This document shows positions 49,840-57,728 of a stretch of 64,000 bases of DNA, one piece after another; within the stretch, counting starts at the first letter, position 1; each line of letters opens with the position of its first letter. Location of the stretch: assembly GCF_009363055.1 (NCBI RefSeq), contig NZ_CP045292.1, positions 124,001 to 188,000 of the forward strand. The letters are read 5' to 3'. The position numbers were made by a program, and so were the translations under genes. The notes under the pieces were generated by a model, which was not told the DNA's origin, did not search any database, and saw only the letters and a program-made list of their open reading frames with translations. The DNA is from Flavobacterium haoranii. GTDB lineage: Bacteria > Bacteroidota > Bacteroidia > Flavobacteriales > Flavobacteriaceae.

Positions 49840-49912
49840 ATTTTATTATTCAAGCCGTTTTTAACATCCTAATTCCTTCAACTTAATTATTAACATTTTA
49901 ATCTTTAAGTTT

Positions 49913-50299
49913 ATGGAATTACCGTATTCAAATTTTGATCATTGCTTGTTGTTTAATGCAATAAAAAACAACATCGATTTAAAAAAAGCAATCGCCTATC
50001 TCGTATCATTTAATGAATATGAAAATTTAAAAGCAAAGGCTTTAGAACATTCAATTTTAATTTTTAATGAAGAAATTGCTATTTATCTTATTCTTTATGT
50101 AGGTTTTGAAGAAAATGAATTTGTCCAAAATATGATGATAAATTCAAATTACATATCTTTTGAAAAGGTTACAAATTCTATGCATGAATTCAAAGATATT
50201 GATGTAAAGTATATAGACAAATTAGCAATACTCTTTACAGCAATTTCTTTAGGAAATAATTCAACTTTAGAAGATTTTAAAATTTTTCTAAATCTCTAA
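49913..50299 (+). CDS. Hypothetical helical protein
   Basis: 128 aa, acidic, predicted all-helical, not recognised (HCLLFNAIKNNIDLKKAIAY; AIYLILYVGFEENEFVQNMM). It lies between the DUF6943-like gene and a terminator, and has no counterpart in the first copy of the cassette. It might be an immunity or small regulatory protein, but nothing in it says so. Confidence 0.5.
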   Translation: MELPYSNFDHCLLFNAIKNNIDLKKAIAYLVSFNEYENLKAKALEHSILIFNEEIAIYLILYVGFEENEFVQNMMINSNYISFEKVTNSMHEFKDIDVKYIDKLAILFTAISLGNNSTLEDFKIFLNL

Positions 50300-50301
50300 T
50301 C

Positions 50302-50338
50302 AATAATAACCTAGCAAATTTAGCTGGGTTATTATTTT
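50302..50338 (+). terminator. Terminator after the 128-aa gene
   Basis: aataataacc (50302-50311) pairs with ggttattatt (50327-50336) and the stem extends inward through tagc/gct, followed by T. Confidence 0.75.
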
Positions 50339-50414
50339 AAATTAATTTATAAAAAATAGCACTACGACATCTTTTGGCGTTTAATATCTATATATTTGAA
50401 AAAAAATAAAGTAA

Positions 50415-51284
50415 ATGGCAAAAAAAGATTATTTTAAAAGATATAATAAAGTCGTCGAATTACTAAGACGAAAATCAGTTACACCTGAGGACTTGCAAAA
50501 TTTTTTAAAACAAAACCTAAAAATTAGCTTAAGAACATTTCAAAGAGATAAAGATGAAATAAAAAGTTTATATGGCATCGATATTATATTCAACAAAAAA
50601 GAGGGTTTGTACCAGATTAACGAAGAACTTTCAGATGGAAGTTTTGATAGAATAGCTGAATCTTTCCATATTACTCAAGCGTTAAATAAATCTAATGAAG
50701 TATCTAAGATTATTTTATTAGAACAACGCAAATCAAAAGGAATGGAAAATATGCACGGACTATTACATGCCATTCAAAATAAAGTAGTAATTAATTTTTT
50801 ACATGAAAGCTACTGGAATTACGATATAAAAAAAAGAAAATGTGTTCCTATTGCTATTAAAGAAGCACAACATAGATGGTATTTAATTGCATTTGACATT
50901 GACAAAAAAGAGTTTAGAAATTATGGATTAGACAGAATTTCTGACCTTGAAATTTCTACAGGAAAACACACAGTTCCAGAGTTTAATATTAAAGAATATT
51001 ACAAAAATGCATTTGGTATAGATGCACAAGGAAAACCTTATAAAGTAATTTTAAAAATTGCCAATTATCAAAAAAAGTTTTTAATTTCATTACCATTACA
51101 TCATTCTCAAAAAATAGTTGAAGAAAACGAAACACATTTTAAACTTGAGTTTTATATTCAATTAAGCCACGATTTTAAAACTGAAATTTTAAAACTAGGA
51201 AGCTTATGTGAAGTTTTAGAGCCAACTCATTTTAGAAATGAAATGATTGAAGAAATAAATAAGTTGAAAAATATATACAAATAA
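50415..51284 (+). CDS. WYL-domain transcription regulator
   Basis: 289 aa. A winged-helix region (KISLRTFQRDKDEIKSLYGI, about 35-55) is followed by a WYL domain (about 115-190) with HRWYLIAFDIDKKEFRNYGL and DRISDLE, and a C-terminal WCX-like segment. WYL proteins sense nucleic-acid or nucleotide ligands and repress phage-defence operons (BrxR type). A TATATTTG box at 50391-50398 lies close upstream. The gene is 12 nt from the DUF262 gene, which it probably controls. Confidence 0.86.
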   Translation: MAKKDYFKRYNKVVELLRRKSVTPEDLQNFLKQNLKISLRTFQRDKDEIKSLYGIDIIFNKKEGLYQINEELSDGSFDRIAESFHITQALNKSNEVSKIILLEQRKSKGMENMHGLLHAIQNKVVINFLHESYWNYDIKKRKCVPIAIKEAQHRWYLIAFDIDKKEFRNYGLDRISDLEISTGKHTVPEFNIKEYYKNAFGIDAQGKPYKVILKIANYQKKFLISLPLHHSQKIVEENETHFKLEFYIQLSHDFKTEILKLGSLCEVLEPTHFRNEMIEEINKLKNIYK

Positions 51285-51296
51285 GATAATTATTTT

Positions 51297-53324
51297 ATGG
51301 AAAACAAAATTTACACACTTTCAAATATTGCAGAATGGCAATCTATAACAAGTAAAATATCTTTACCTAAATTACAAAGAGGTTTTGTGTGGAGACCTAA
51401 TCAAATTGAAGCTTTATGGGATTCTATTTTCAGAGGTTATCCAATAGGCGCGGTTTTAATGAGTTTTGATGGAGTACATAGAAATCTGTTAGATGGGCAA
51501 CAAAGATGTACAAGTATAGCGTTGGGTCATCTAAATCCTTATGAAGAAAACAATGAGAACTTCTTATCTCTTAAAGAATATAAACCAATGATTTGGATAG
51601 ATTTAAAGCCAAGTCATATAACCAATAACCACAGATATGTTTTTAGAGTATTAACACAATCTCATCCGTGGGGTTATCAAAGAACCGATAATTCTAAAAC
51701 ACTCAGTATGGGTAATAGAAAAAAGGCTTTACAGTTTTTTAACAATGAGAGTGAAGTTAATTATACAGCTTTAACAACAGATAAAATAAACCCTTGGGAT
51801 GCTAATTATCCTATTCCTCTTCAATATTTATTAAACATTAAAGCAATCAATAAAGATGATTTTATTCAAAAAATAAGAAGTTTAATAAATATTGACTTTA
51901 ATAATAAAATTAAAACACAATATTCAAATGATAATTATGTGGATTATAACCTTGTTACAGATGATGATTTAATTGAAATCTATTATGGTTATAAAAATTA
52001 TTTAAATTGTAATGTTCCCGAAATTCTTGTTTCAAGTGATGTTTTAAAAATTGATGAAAATGAGTTAAATAGTAAAAACTCTAATGAAATGGATCCAACA
52101 CTTTTCGTAAGAGTGAATTCCGCAGGGACAAGAATTTCAGGTGAAGAATTAAATTATTCTATTTTTAAAGCATATTTTCCAGAATCAAAAGATTTAGTTG
52201 AAGATATAAAATCAAATTTTATCTCACCTACAAAAATCATTTCGTTATTTTCAAGACTTTCTTATGCTAAACAAAATAACTGGTCTTATTATGTAAAGGA
52301 ATTTAATGTTAATGATTTTAGGAAAAGAATTAAAGATGAAGAGTTTCAAAAAAATATGTTAAATTATATTAATAATGGTAGAGCTAATGAATTATTAGAA
52401 AACGCAATAAAAGTAATTTACAATAATGTTGAAGAAGAAAAATATCCAAAAGCATTAGTTAAGCAATTATTAGTTTCAAATCTTGACTTAACATTTAATT
52501 TACTTGTTTTTTTAGAAAGAAATGATGAATACAATATTAGTGAAGTTGCGGCTTATTTTAGCATTATTAATTGGTTTAAAGCTGAAAAAAATATTGGGAA
52601 TTCGCTATTCGAAAAACTAAAAGATTCTAATTCTTGGAAGGCTTCATATTTGAATTTAGTAAAAGAAAGAAAGGTAAAACTTATAGTAAAACCAGAATTA
52701 CTAAGAGAAAATTTAAAAAACATTATAATCAATCAATTAACTTGTTCTGATGATTGGGCTGATTCAACAAAGAAATATTTTTCAAATGAATTGATAAAAT
52801 ATTATGCAGATAACGATTTCAAAGATGATGAAATTGTAAATTCATTTAGAGAATTTATAAACACAATTTATTGGAATAAATCATTATTGATTTTTGCTCA
52901 GAGAAATTACATTGTTGAAAAATTTAAAGAGTATAATCAATTTGAAAGTATAGAAGATACTAACAGACCTTGGGACTGGGATCATATTTATCCTGCAAGT
53001 TGGATATATAATAAAGAAAATATTGCTCAGATTGTTAAAAATTGGAAAGAATGCATTGGGAATTATCGTGCACTTTCCTTCGATGATAACAGAAGTGAAA
53101 GTAATAATGTATCACCTAAAGAAAGATTTTCAATAGATAATAATAGAGCTGATAGTTTTATTAAAGAAGATGATTTTAAATATTGGGATCAAATAGATGG
53201 TAACTATTATCGATTAAAAGGAGGAGATTTAAATAATGATAAGATTAAAATATTTCTATCTGCAATAATTTTTAGAATGTGTAATATTTATGAAGAGTGG
53301 TATAAAAATTATTTAAACTTTTAA
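51297..53324 (+). CDS. GmrSD-like DUF262-HNH restriction protein
   Basis: 675 aa. The N-terminal DUF262 domain has LPKLQRGFVWRPNQIEALWD (about 22-41) and LLDGQQRCTSIALG (about 63-76), a ParB/Srx-like nucleotide-binding signature, and FVRVNSAGTRISGEELNYS near 270. The C-terminal DUF1524-type HNH nuclease has RPWDWDHIYPASWI (about 556-570) and GNYRALSFDDNRSESN with conserved Asn. Proteins of this type cleave modified (for example glucosylated) phage DNA using NTP. It is coupled with the WYL regulator upstream and the phosphoesterase 4 nt downstream. Confidence 0.86.
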   Translation: MENKIYTLSNIAEWQSITSKISLPKLQRGFVWRPNQIEALWDSIFRGYPIGAVLMSFDGVHRNLLDGQQRCTSIALGHLNPYEENNENFLSLKEYKPMIWIDLKPSHITNNHRYVFRVLTQSHPWGYQRTDNSKTLSMGNRKKALQFFNNESEVNYTALTTDKINPWDANYPIPLQYLLNIKAINKDDFIQKIRSLINIDFNNKIKTQYSNDNYVDYNLVTDDDLIEIYYGYKNYLNCNVPEILVSSDVLKIDENELNSKNSNEMDPTLFVRVNSAGTRISGEELNYSIFKAYFPESKDLVEDIKSNFISPTKIISLFSRLSYAKQNNWSYYVKEFNVNDFRKRIKDEEFQKNMLNYINNGRANELLENAIKVIYNNVEEEKYPKALVKQLLVSNLDLTFNLLVFLERNDEYNISEVAAYFSIINWFKAEKNIGNSLFEKLKDSNSWKASYLNLVKERKVKLIVKPELLRENLKNIIINQLTCSDDWADSTKKYFSNELIKYYADNDFKDDEIVNSFREFINTIYWNKSLLIFAQRNYIVEKFKEYNQFESIEDTNRPWDWDHIYPASWIYNKENIAQIVKNWKECIGNYRALSFDDNRSESNNVSPKERFSIDNNRADSFIKEDDFKYWDQIDGNYYRLKGGDLNNDKIKIFLSAIIFRMCNIYEEWYKNYLNF

Positions 53325-53328
53325 GTTT

Positions 53329-53958
53329 ATGCAAATCACCACCATTTCCGATACACACGGTCTTCATCATCAGTTACAATTATCTGGTGGTGATTTGCTT
53401 ATTCATGCAGGCGATGTATGCAACAGAGGCACACAAGAGGAAGCTGCAAATTTTATCGATTGGTTTGAAAAACAACCTTACACTTACAAAGTTTTTATAG
53501 CAGGAAATCACGATTTCTTCTTTGAACATTTTACCCAACAGGAAATTCAAAATATTCTACCAAAAAACATTTACTACCTAAACGATTCTAGTATTGAAAT
53601 CGAAGGAATTAACATTTGGGGTTCACCTATAACTCCTGAGTTTCACAATTGGGCATTTAATAGAAAAATAGGCGAAGAAATTAACAAACATTGGCAACTA
53701 ATTCCAAACAATACTGACATTCTAATTACACACGGTCCATCTTTTGGCCTTTTAGATAAAACGTTTCACAATCAAAATGTAGGTTGTGTAGATTTGCTTA
53801 AAAATGTTGAAAGAGTAAATCCAAAATATCATATTTTCGGTCATATTCATGAAGGTTTTGGAGTTTTAGAACATCTAAATACAACTTTTATAAATACTTC
53901 TTCATTAGACTTCAATTATAAAATGAGAAAAACACCTTTTTTCAATTTTAATTTTTAG
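53329..53958 (+). CDS. Calcineurin-like metallophosphoesterase
   Basis: 209 aa with all five metal-binding blocks: ISDTHG, LIHAGDVCNRG, FIAGNHDFFF, ILITHGPS and HIFGHIHEGFG. Cytosolic, with no signal peptide. It begins 4 nt after the GmrSD-like gene, so it is probably co-translated and part of the same defence unit. The substrate is unknown; cyclic nucleotides or nucleic-acid ends are the usual choices. It could also be an independent housekeeping-type gene that was carried along. Confidence 0.88.
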   Translation: MQITTISDTHGLHHQLQLSGGDLLIHAGDVCNRGTQEEAANFIDWFEKQPYTYKVFIAGNHDFFFEHFTQQEIQNILPKNIYYLNDSSIEIEGINIWGSPITPEFHNWAFNRKIGEEINKHWQLIPNNTDILITHGPSFGLLDKTFHNQNVGCVDLLKNVERVNPKYHIFGHIHEGFGVLEHLNTTFINTSSLDFNYKMRKTPFFNFNF

Positions 53959-54009
53959 AACGACTTCTTTTGGCATTCTCCATTTTTAGTTTTACCAAAA
54001 ATTAAAAAT

Positions 54010-54984
54010 ATGGAACTAATTTATCATTTACCAGCAATTTCCTATAACTATACAAGGTCATTTTTTTCCGATTTTGTTTACAAAGAAGCATTGGGATATT
54101 TAAAAATAATTTATAAAAATCCACACAACTTTCAAAGACATTTTCTGAGAAAATTAGAACACATTCCTAATTTACAAAAGCTTTGTTTTGAATTAGGAAG
54201 AGATTTTGAAAAAGCAAATCCGTTAACTTTAAGAGAAATTGAAAGTATATCAAACGAGAGTTGTAGAAATTTAGCTTTACAACATTATAAAGGTTTGTAT
54301 AACAACTATTTTGAAGAAAAGAAACCAAAGCAATCTTACTTTGATAGATATGTAGAAAAAATAAAAGACTATTTAGACAACGCAGATAATGAGCCTATAA
54401 TTATGCCATTTTATAACACTGAAATTGTTGAAAATAAAGAACCTTATCTAATCAATAAAATAGAAAGATATGTTATTTCAGAACATAAAGAATTTGTTCA
54501 TTTTTCTGTGAAAAACGTTGAAACCATTGTATTAAATAGAACGATTAAGCATTTTTTATGTCCAGATTGCGATATTAAAGAAATTATTCTGCATGACAAT
54601 TTAATTTACTTAGATGCTTGTAGTAATAAAATTAGTAGTATTCAATTAAACGAAAATATTATCGAACTAGATATTGCAAGTAATGAACTCACAGAATTAA
54701 AATGTAATAATAAATTGAAAAATTTATGTGTTACCAATAACAAACTAAAAAGTTTAGAATTAAACGAAAAATTAGAAGAATTGACCGCAAATGCTAATGA
54801 AATTGAATCTATAGTTTTAAATTCAAATCTCAAGGAAGCTTATTTGTGCGACAATCCATTAATGTATGTAAAACTGAATAAAAATCTAAAAGAATTAAGT
54901 ATTTCACATCCTGAAAATAAAAATATTGAAATTGATAATTCAGTTGAAAACAATCAAGTCGTAATCGATTATTATATAAACTAA
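54010..54984 (+). CDS. Leucine-rich-repeat-like protein
   Basis: 324 aa. The first 170 residues are helical and unrecognised. Residues about 185-305 form at least five short repeats of the form L-x-x-L-x-x-x-x-N-x-L/I (LDACSNKISSIQLNENIIEL, DIASNELTELKC and similar), which would give a small LRR-like solenoid. No signal peptide, so it acts in the cytosol, perhaps by protein binding. It follows the phosphoesterase by 51 nt and precedes the 77-aa gene by 10 nt. Confidence 0.68.
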   Translation: MELIYHLPAISYNYTRSFFSDFVYKEALGYLKIIYKNPHNFQRHFLRKLEHIPNLQKLCFELGRDFEKANPLTLREIESISNESCRNLALQHYKGLYNNYFEEKKPKQSYFDRYVEKIKDYLDNADNEPIIMPFYNTEIVENKEPYLINKIERYVISEHKEFVHFSVKNVETIVLNRTIKHFLCPDCDIKEIILHDNLIYLDACSNKISSIQLNENIIELDIASNELTELKCNNKLKNLCVTNNKLKSLELNEKLEELTANANEIESIVLNSNLKEAYLCDNPLMYVKLNKNLKELSISHPENKNIEIDNSVENNQVVIDYYIN

Positions 54985-54994
54985 ATTTAAAATT

Positions 54995-55228
54995 ATGTCA
55001 ACAATTGTAACACACAAAGGAATTTTAGTAAAAATCAACACAGAAAGAAAAATTGTAGAACATTCTAAAAACAATGGAATTTCTTGGGTTCAAAAAAGCA
55101 TTTTTAAAAATTACGGCGATTTAATCTCTTTAATAGATTTAGGAAACGAATTGTTATTAGAAACAACAAAAGGTACTTATATTTCAAGGAATGAAGGTGT
55201 TTCTTGGGTATTGAAAAAGAGTAAATAA
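54995..55228 (+). CDS. Small protein with two Asp-box-like repeats
   Basis: 77 aa. Two segments, SKNNGISWVQKS and SRNEGVSWVLKK, follow the S-x-N-x-G-x-S-W pattern of Asp-box (BNR) repeats, one full blade apart. Two copies are too few for a propeller, so it may be a degenerate piece or a self-assembling unit. It lies 12 nt ahead of the shared terminator and is the last cargo gene. Confidence 0.55.
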   Translation: MSTIVTHKGILVKINTERKIVEHSKNNGISWVQKSIFKNYGDLISLIDLGNELLLETTKGTYISRNEGVSWVLKKSK

Positions 55229-55240
55229 TTTACTGAAATA

Positions 55241-55271
55241 AAGAAAGCCTGAACATAATTCAGGCTTTCTT
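55241..55271. terminator. Bidirectional terminator at module edge, copy 2
   Basis: aagaaagcctgaa (55241-55253) and ttcaggctttctt (55259-55271) form a perfect 13-bp stem with a 5-nt loop. It is the counterpart of 13645-13669. Confidence 0.88.
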
Positions 55272-55308
55272 ATTTCTCAGTAAAGGTTACCAATCAAAAC
55301 TGAGATTA

Positions 55309-55479
55309 TTACTTTTTAGTAGTTAACTGCTTTAAAAGCAAAGTAACACCAAAACTAACAACTGCTCCTACAAAGGCTAAAACTATAGTTTTAAAGATAT
55401 CTGCTGAGGTAATATTGGGCAATACACTCAACGCAACACCTCCAAAAGTTCCTGCCTTCAAAGTTAAAGAATTATCCAT
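55309..55479 (-). CDS. Small membrane protein, holin-like, copy 2
   Basis: 56 aa (MDNSLTLKAGTFGGVALSVL start), one hydrophobic helix around residues 31-49 and a Lys-rich end. It overlaps the two-TM gene by 8 nt, as in copy 1. It is nearly identical to the protein at 13706-13879, which supports both being real genes despite their size. Confidence 0.72.
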   Translation of the reverse strand: MDNSLTLKAGTFGGVALSVLPNITSADIFKTIVLAFVGAVVSFGVTLLLKQLTTKK

Positions 55480-55729
55480 TCTCTTTTACCTCGGGTTCAG
55501 TTTCAGCCTCATCTTTTTTAATACTGTTTTCATCAACAGTGATTTGGCTAACCGCCGATAAAACTCCTCCTGCAACTGCTGCATAACCCGCAACAGTAAC
55601 AACAACAGCTGGCAAAGCAATTGGAGCAGCTACAATACTTCCACTAACTGCTAATAAGGCTAATCCAATAGTTCGTAAAACCTTAAAGAATTTTGGTGTG
55701 GGTGCCTTAGCACGATCTAATACGTTCAT
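55472..55729 (-). CDS. Small two-TM membrane protein, copy 2
   Basis: 85 aa. The two hydrophobic segments and the MNVLDRAKAPTPKFFKVLRT start match copy 1 closely, but the acidic tail is shorter because it lacks the REP-derived insertion present at 13946-13966. This copy therefore likely shows the ancestral form. It is part of the leftward module. Confidence 0.7.
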   Translation of the reverse strand: MNVLDRAKAPTPKFFKVLRTIGLALLAVSGSIVAAPIALPAVVVTVAGYAAVAGGVLSAVSQITVDENSIKKDEAETEPEVKENG

Positions 55730-55760
55730 AATTTTCTTTTTTTGTCATCCTGTTAAGGAT

Positions 55761-56153
55761 CTATTGTACAATCAATGAAACACTTTCTCCATTATCTAAT
55801 GCTTTATAAACCTTGTCTTTCAACTTAGTAAAAGCTTTACGAGATAATAATCCCATACCAGGACCAGAAAGTTTCGTAACAGGAGCAATACAACCTAACA
55901 ACTCATTTTGAGCATAATTAGCAGGATGAAACAAAATCAAACTTCTATTCGGTACATCTACTACTTCTAAATGCCATTTGTATTTGGTACTGTATCGCTT
56001 TCTAATAAAATATTTCCCTTCAGGAATACAAGAAACTCTTTTCTCATTTTGCTTCCATGGTAATTCAATGGTATAAGCAATGAGTTTACCTTCACATTCT
56101 AGTTTTCCGTTAGTTCCTTCAGGGAAATAAGTTCTTGTTAAAAACAAAACCAT
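55761..56153 (-). CDS. DUF5675 family protein, copy 2
   Basis: 130 aa with the same conserved blocks as copy 1 (LTRTYFPEGTNGKLECEGKL, IPEGKYFIRKRYS, FHPANYAQNELLGCIAPV). The His and Cys of the possible L,D-transpeptidase-like site are kept, while neighbouring residues (NN to NY, KELRG to NELLG) vary. It lies between the two-TM gene and the 252-aa gene. Confidence 0.8.
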   Translation of the reverse strand: MVLFLTRTYFPEGTNGKLECEGKLIAYTIELPWKQNEKRVSCIPEGKYFIRKRYSTKYKWHLEVVDVPNRSLILFHPANYAQNELLGCIAPVTKLSGPGMGLLSRKAFTKLKDKVYKALDNGESVSLIVQ

Positions 56154-56189
56154 ACTTCTAAATACTGATTTCTAATTTCTAACTTCAGT

Positions 56190-56948
56190 CTACACACCAC
56201 CATCAACACTCACAATCGATAACGGGTTGAAAGCACCATTTTTCAACGGATACATTTGCCCATTAATCTCTTGGTAGAACTCAATACCTAAAGCTAAAAC
56301 TAAAGGATGAGTTGAGTTAGCAGTAACTGCATTACTCAAATTGATAACAGCAGTTGCAGTAGCATCCCATGGTAAAATGGCTGTTTCACTAGTTGCTACT
56401 ACATATGTTTCATTTGTAAAGTCAATTTCTGCACCACCTGAGATAACTTTAAAATGAGTAGTACCACTTGGAGCTGCAATCATGTTTGCCGGTACAAAAG
56501 ATGGTATAGAAACATCTAAAGTTCCTGCAACTCTGTCAATCGCTGAGGTAAACGGTGCAAATAAAGAAGTACCTAACTTACCACGAATATTAAATTCGAA
56601 ACCAAGTACCAATTCAATTTCTCCATCTATTACATTTCGTAATCCTCTTTCACTCACAGCATCCGCCTGAATAACCTTAACCATAGTTTGGGTTAAACGG
56701 CTTACCATTCTACCATCAGCAGAATTCAACAACAATGGTCGTAAAGCAGTTCTCAAAACCTTTCCGGCTTTTCCTGCTCTACCAAACTCAGAACCATTTT
56801 CACGCGTTCTTTGAAACGCAGGGTCACTCGCAATTCTGCTCGCATCAATTCCACCTTTCTCACGCGCTAAATGCCCATCCTGAGTTTTGTAAAAAGTAAT
56901 ATCCCCGATAGTACCTTTTAATTTAATTATGCCTTTCTGTCTAGCCAT
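56190..56948 (-). CDS. 252-aa conserved Bacteroidetes protein, copy 2
   Basis: 252 aa, same length as copy 1 and about 95% identical by eye; most differences are conservative (for example QQMVKVIQMD to QTMVKVIQAD). Nothing more is recognisable than in copy 1. The strong conservation across the whole length suggests a structural role under selection. Confidence 0.72.
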   Translation of the reverse strand: MARQKGIIKLKGTIGDITFYKTQDGHLAREKGGIDASRIASDPAFQRTRENGSEFGRAGKAGKVLRTALRPLLLNSADGRMVSRLTQTMVKVIQADAVSERGLRNVIDGEIELVLGFEFNIRGKLGTSLFAPFTSAIDRVAGTLDVSIPSFVPANMIAAPSGTTHFKVISGGAEIDFTNETYVVATSETAILPWDATATAVINLSNAVTANSTHPLVLALGIEFYQEINGQMYPLKNGAFNPLSIVSVDGGV

Positions 56949-57205
56949 AACTTCAAAATTTTAGTTTAACATTTATTTTTTTTGGCAATACTTAAAAAAT
57001 TGAGTTGCAACACATTTTCAAATAATTGTTAAACAAAATTCCTTATAAAGAACAGTTCTAAAACCTCACTATATACCAAATGACACTATTGAACATTTTT
57101 GTCCAAAAACGTCCTACATAAAGACTTAAAAATCAACGTTAAAACAAATGAAGTAATAAGTAACTTTAATCTAACTCAAAGTCTAATCAAAAGCATAGAT
57201 AAAGT

Positions 57206-57406
57206 ATGAAACATACACACAAAAGAGTATGTATTTATCCGAAAGACATACAACGTATTACAGGCAAAAGTTACAGACAAAGCACAAGAATCCTCAATCA
57301 GATTAGAACTTCACTTAGAAAGCCTAAAAGTAGCTTAATTAGTATAGATGAGTTTTGTGAATACACAGGTTTAAAACAAGAACAAATAGAACATCTTATT
57401 ACTTAA
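57206..57406 (+). CDS. 66-aa HTH-like protein, copy 2
   Basis: 66 aa, HKRVCIYPKDIQRITGKSYR then QSTRILNQIR, with the predicted HTH kept and the C-terminal helix changed (SIDEFCEYTGLKQEQIEHL). It is divergent from the leftward module and followed by a TAnnTTTG box and the right att region. Confidence 0.72.
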   Translation: MKHTHKRVCIYPKDIQRITGKSYRQSTRILNQIRTSLRKPKSSLISIDEFCEYTGLKQEQIEHLIT

Positions 57407-57512
57407 TTATTAATATAACTCAGTCAATAATTAAACTGGATTGTATTGATAATGTGATGAAAATTGATTAAATTTGAAGTATCAATATAGGCTATAAAAC
57501 AAGCTAATTTAT

Positions 57513-57535
57513 AAGGTGCATAATTCGGTGCACTC
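57513..57535. repeat. ggtgca repeats, putative integrase arm sites (right)
   Basis: aaggtgcataattcggtgca followed by ctc. Same two half-sites and nearly the same spacing as 16134-16155. It lies inside the element, on the left of the right core, mirroring the left end. Confidence 0.55.
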
Positions 57536-57590
57536 GTATTGAAGAATAACTAAATTACTAGTAAAATAAAGGCATAAAAGAGGTGAAATA

Positions 57591-57607
57591 AATCCCTCTT
57601 TCTCCGC
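57591..57607. repeat. att core, right
   Basis: aatccctctttctccgc, identical over 17 bp to 16018-16034. Sequence on both sides differs. Confidence 0.7.
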
Positions 57608-57613
57608 AGAATT

Positions 57614-57653
57614 AAAACCCTAACGATTGAAAATCAATTAGTTAGGGTTTTTT
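57614..57653. terminator. Terminator behind right att core
   Basis: aaaaccctaac (57614-57624) pairs with gttagggtttt (57641-57651). The loop itself can form gattga/tcaatt pairs. T run follows. Confidence 0.78.
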
Positions 57654-57728
57654 ATTTACAATATATCCCACATTATCCCACAATCATTTAGTTTCTTAAT
57701 TTATTATTTTTATATAAAAATGTAAATC

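Larger units (their letters stand above)
55241..57406. repeat. Phage-like module, copy 2
   Basis: Same order as 13645-15850: terminator, 56-aa membrane protein, two-TM protein, DUF5675, 252-aa protein, divergent 66-aa HTH gene. It lies at the right edge of the element, just before the right att core. Synonymous changes are frequent while protein sequence is kept, which indicates selection and not a recent copy. Confidence 0.85.
16018..57607. mobile_element. Probable integrated element of about 41.6 kb bounded by 17-bp repeats
   Basis: The identical core aatccctctttctccgc lies at 16018-16034 and 57591-57607. It resembles the 3' end of a tRNA (Ser-type acceptor and T arm), the usual target of tyrosine recombinases. 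The integrase gene starts 250 nt inside the left core. Related ggtgcac arm-like repeats lie just inside both ends. Each core is followed by a terminator hairpin, as expected after a tRNA 3' end. There are replication-type genes (HTH, DnaC-like) but no relaxase or conjugation genes, so the element is more like a satellite or mobilizable island. No full tRNA is visible, so one end's assignment is inferred. Confidence 0.65.
57407..57728. other. Attachment-site region, right end of element
   Basis: 322 nt without a gene. It holds a TAAATTTG box (57469-57476), ggtgcat/ggtgcac arm-like repeats (57515-57535), the 17-bp att core (57591-57607) and a terminator (57614-57651). Confidence 0.65.
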
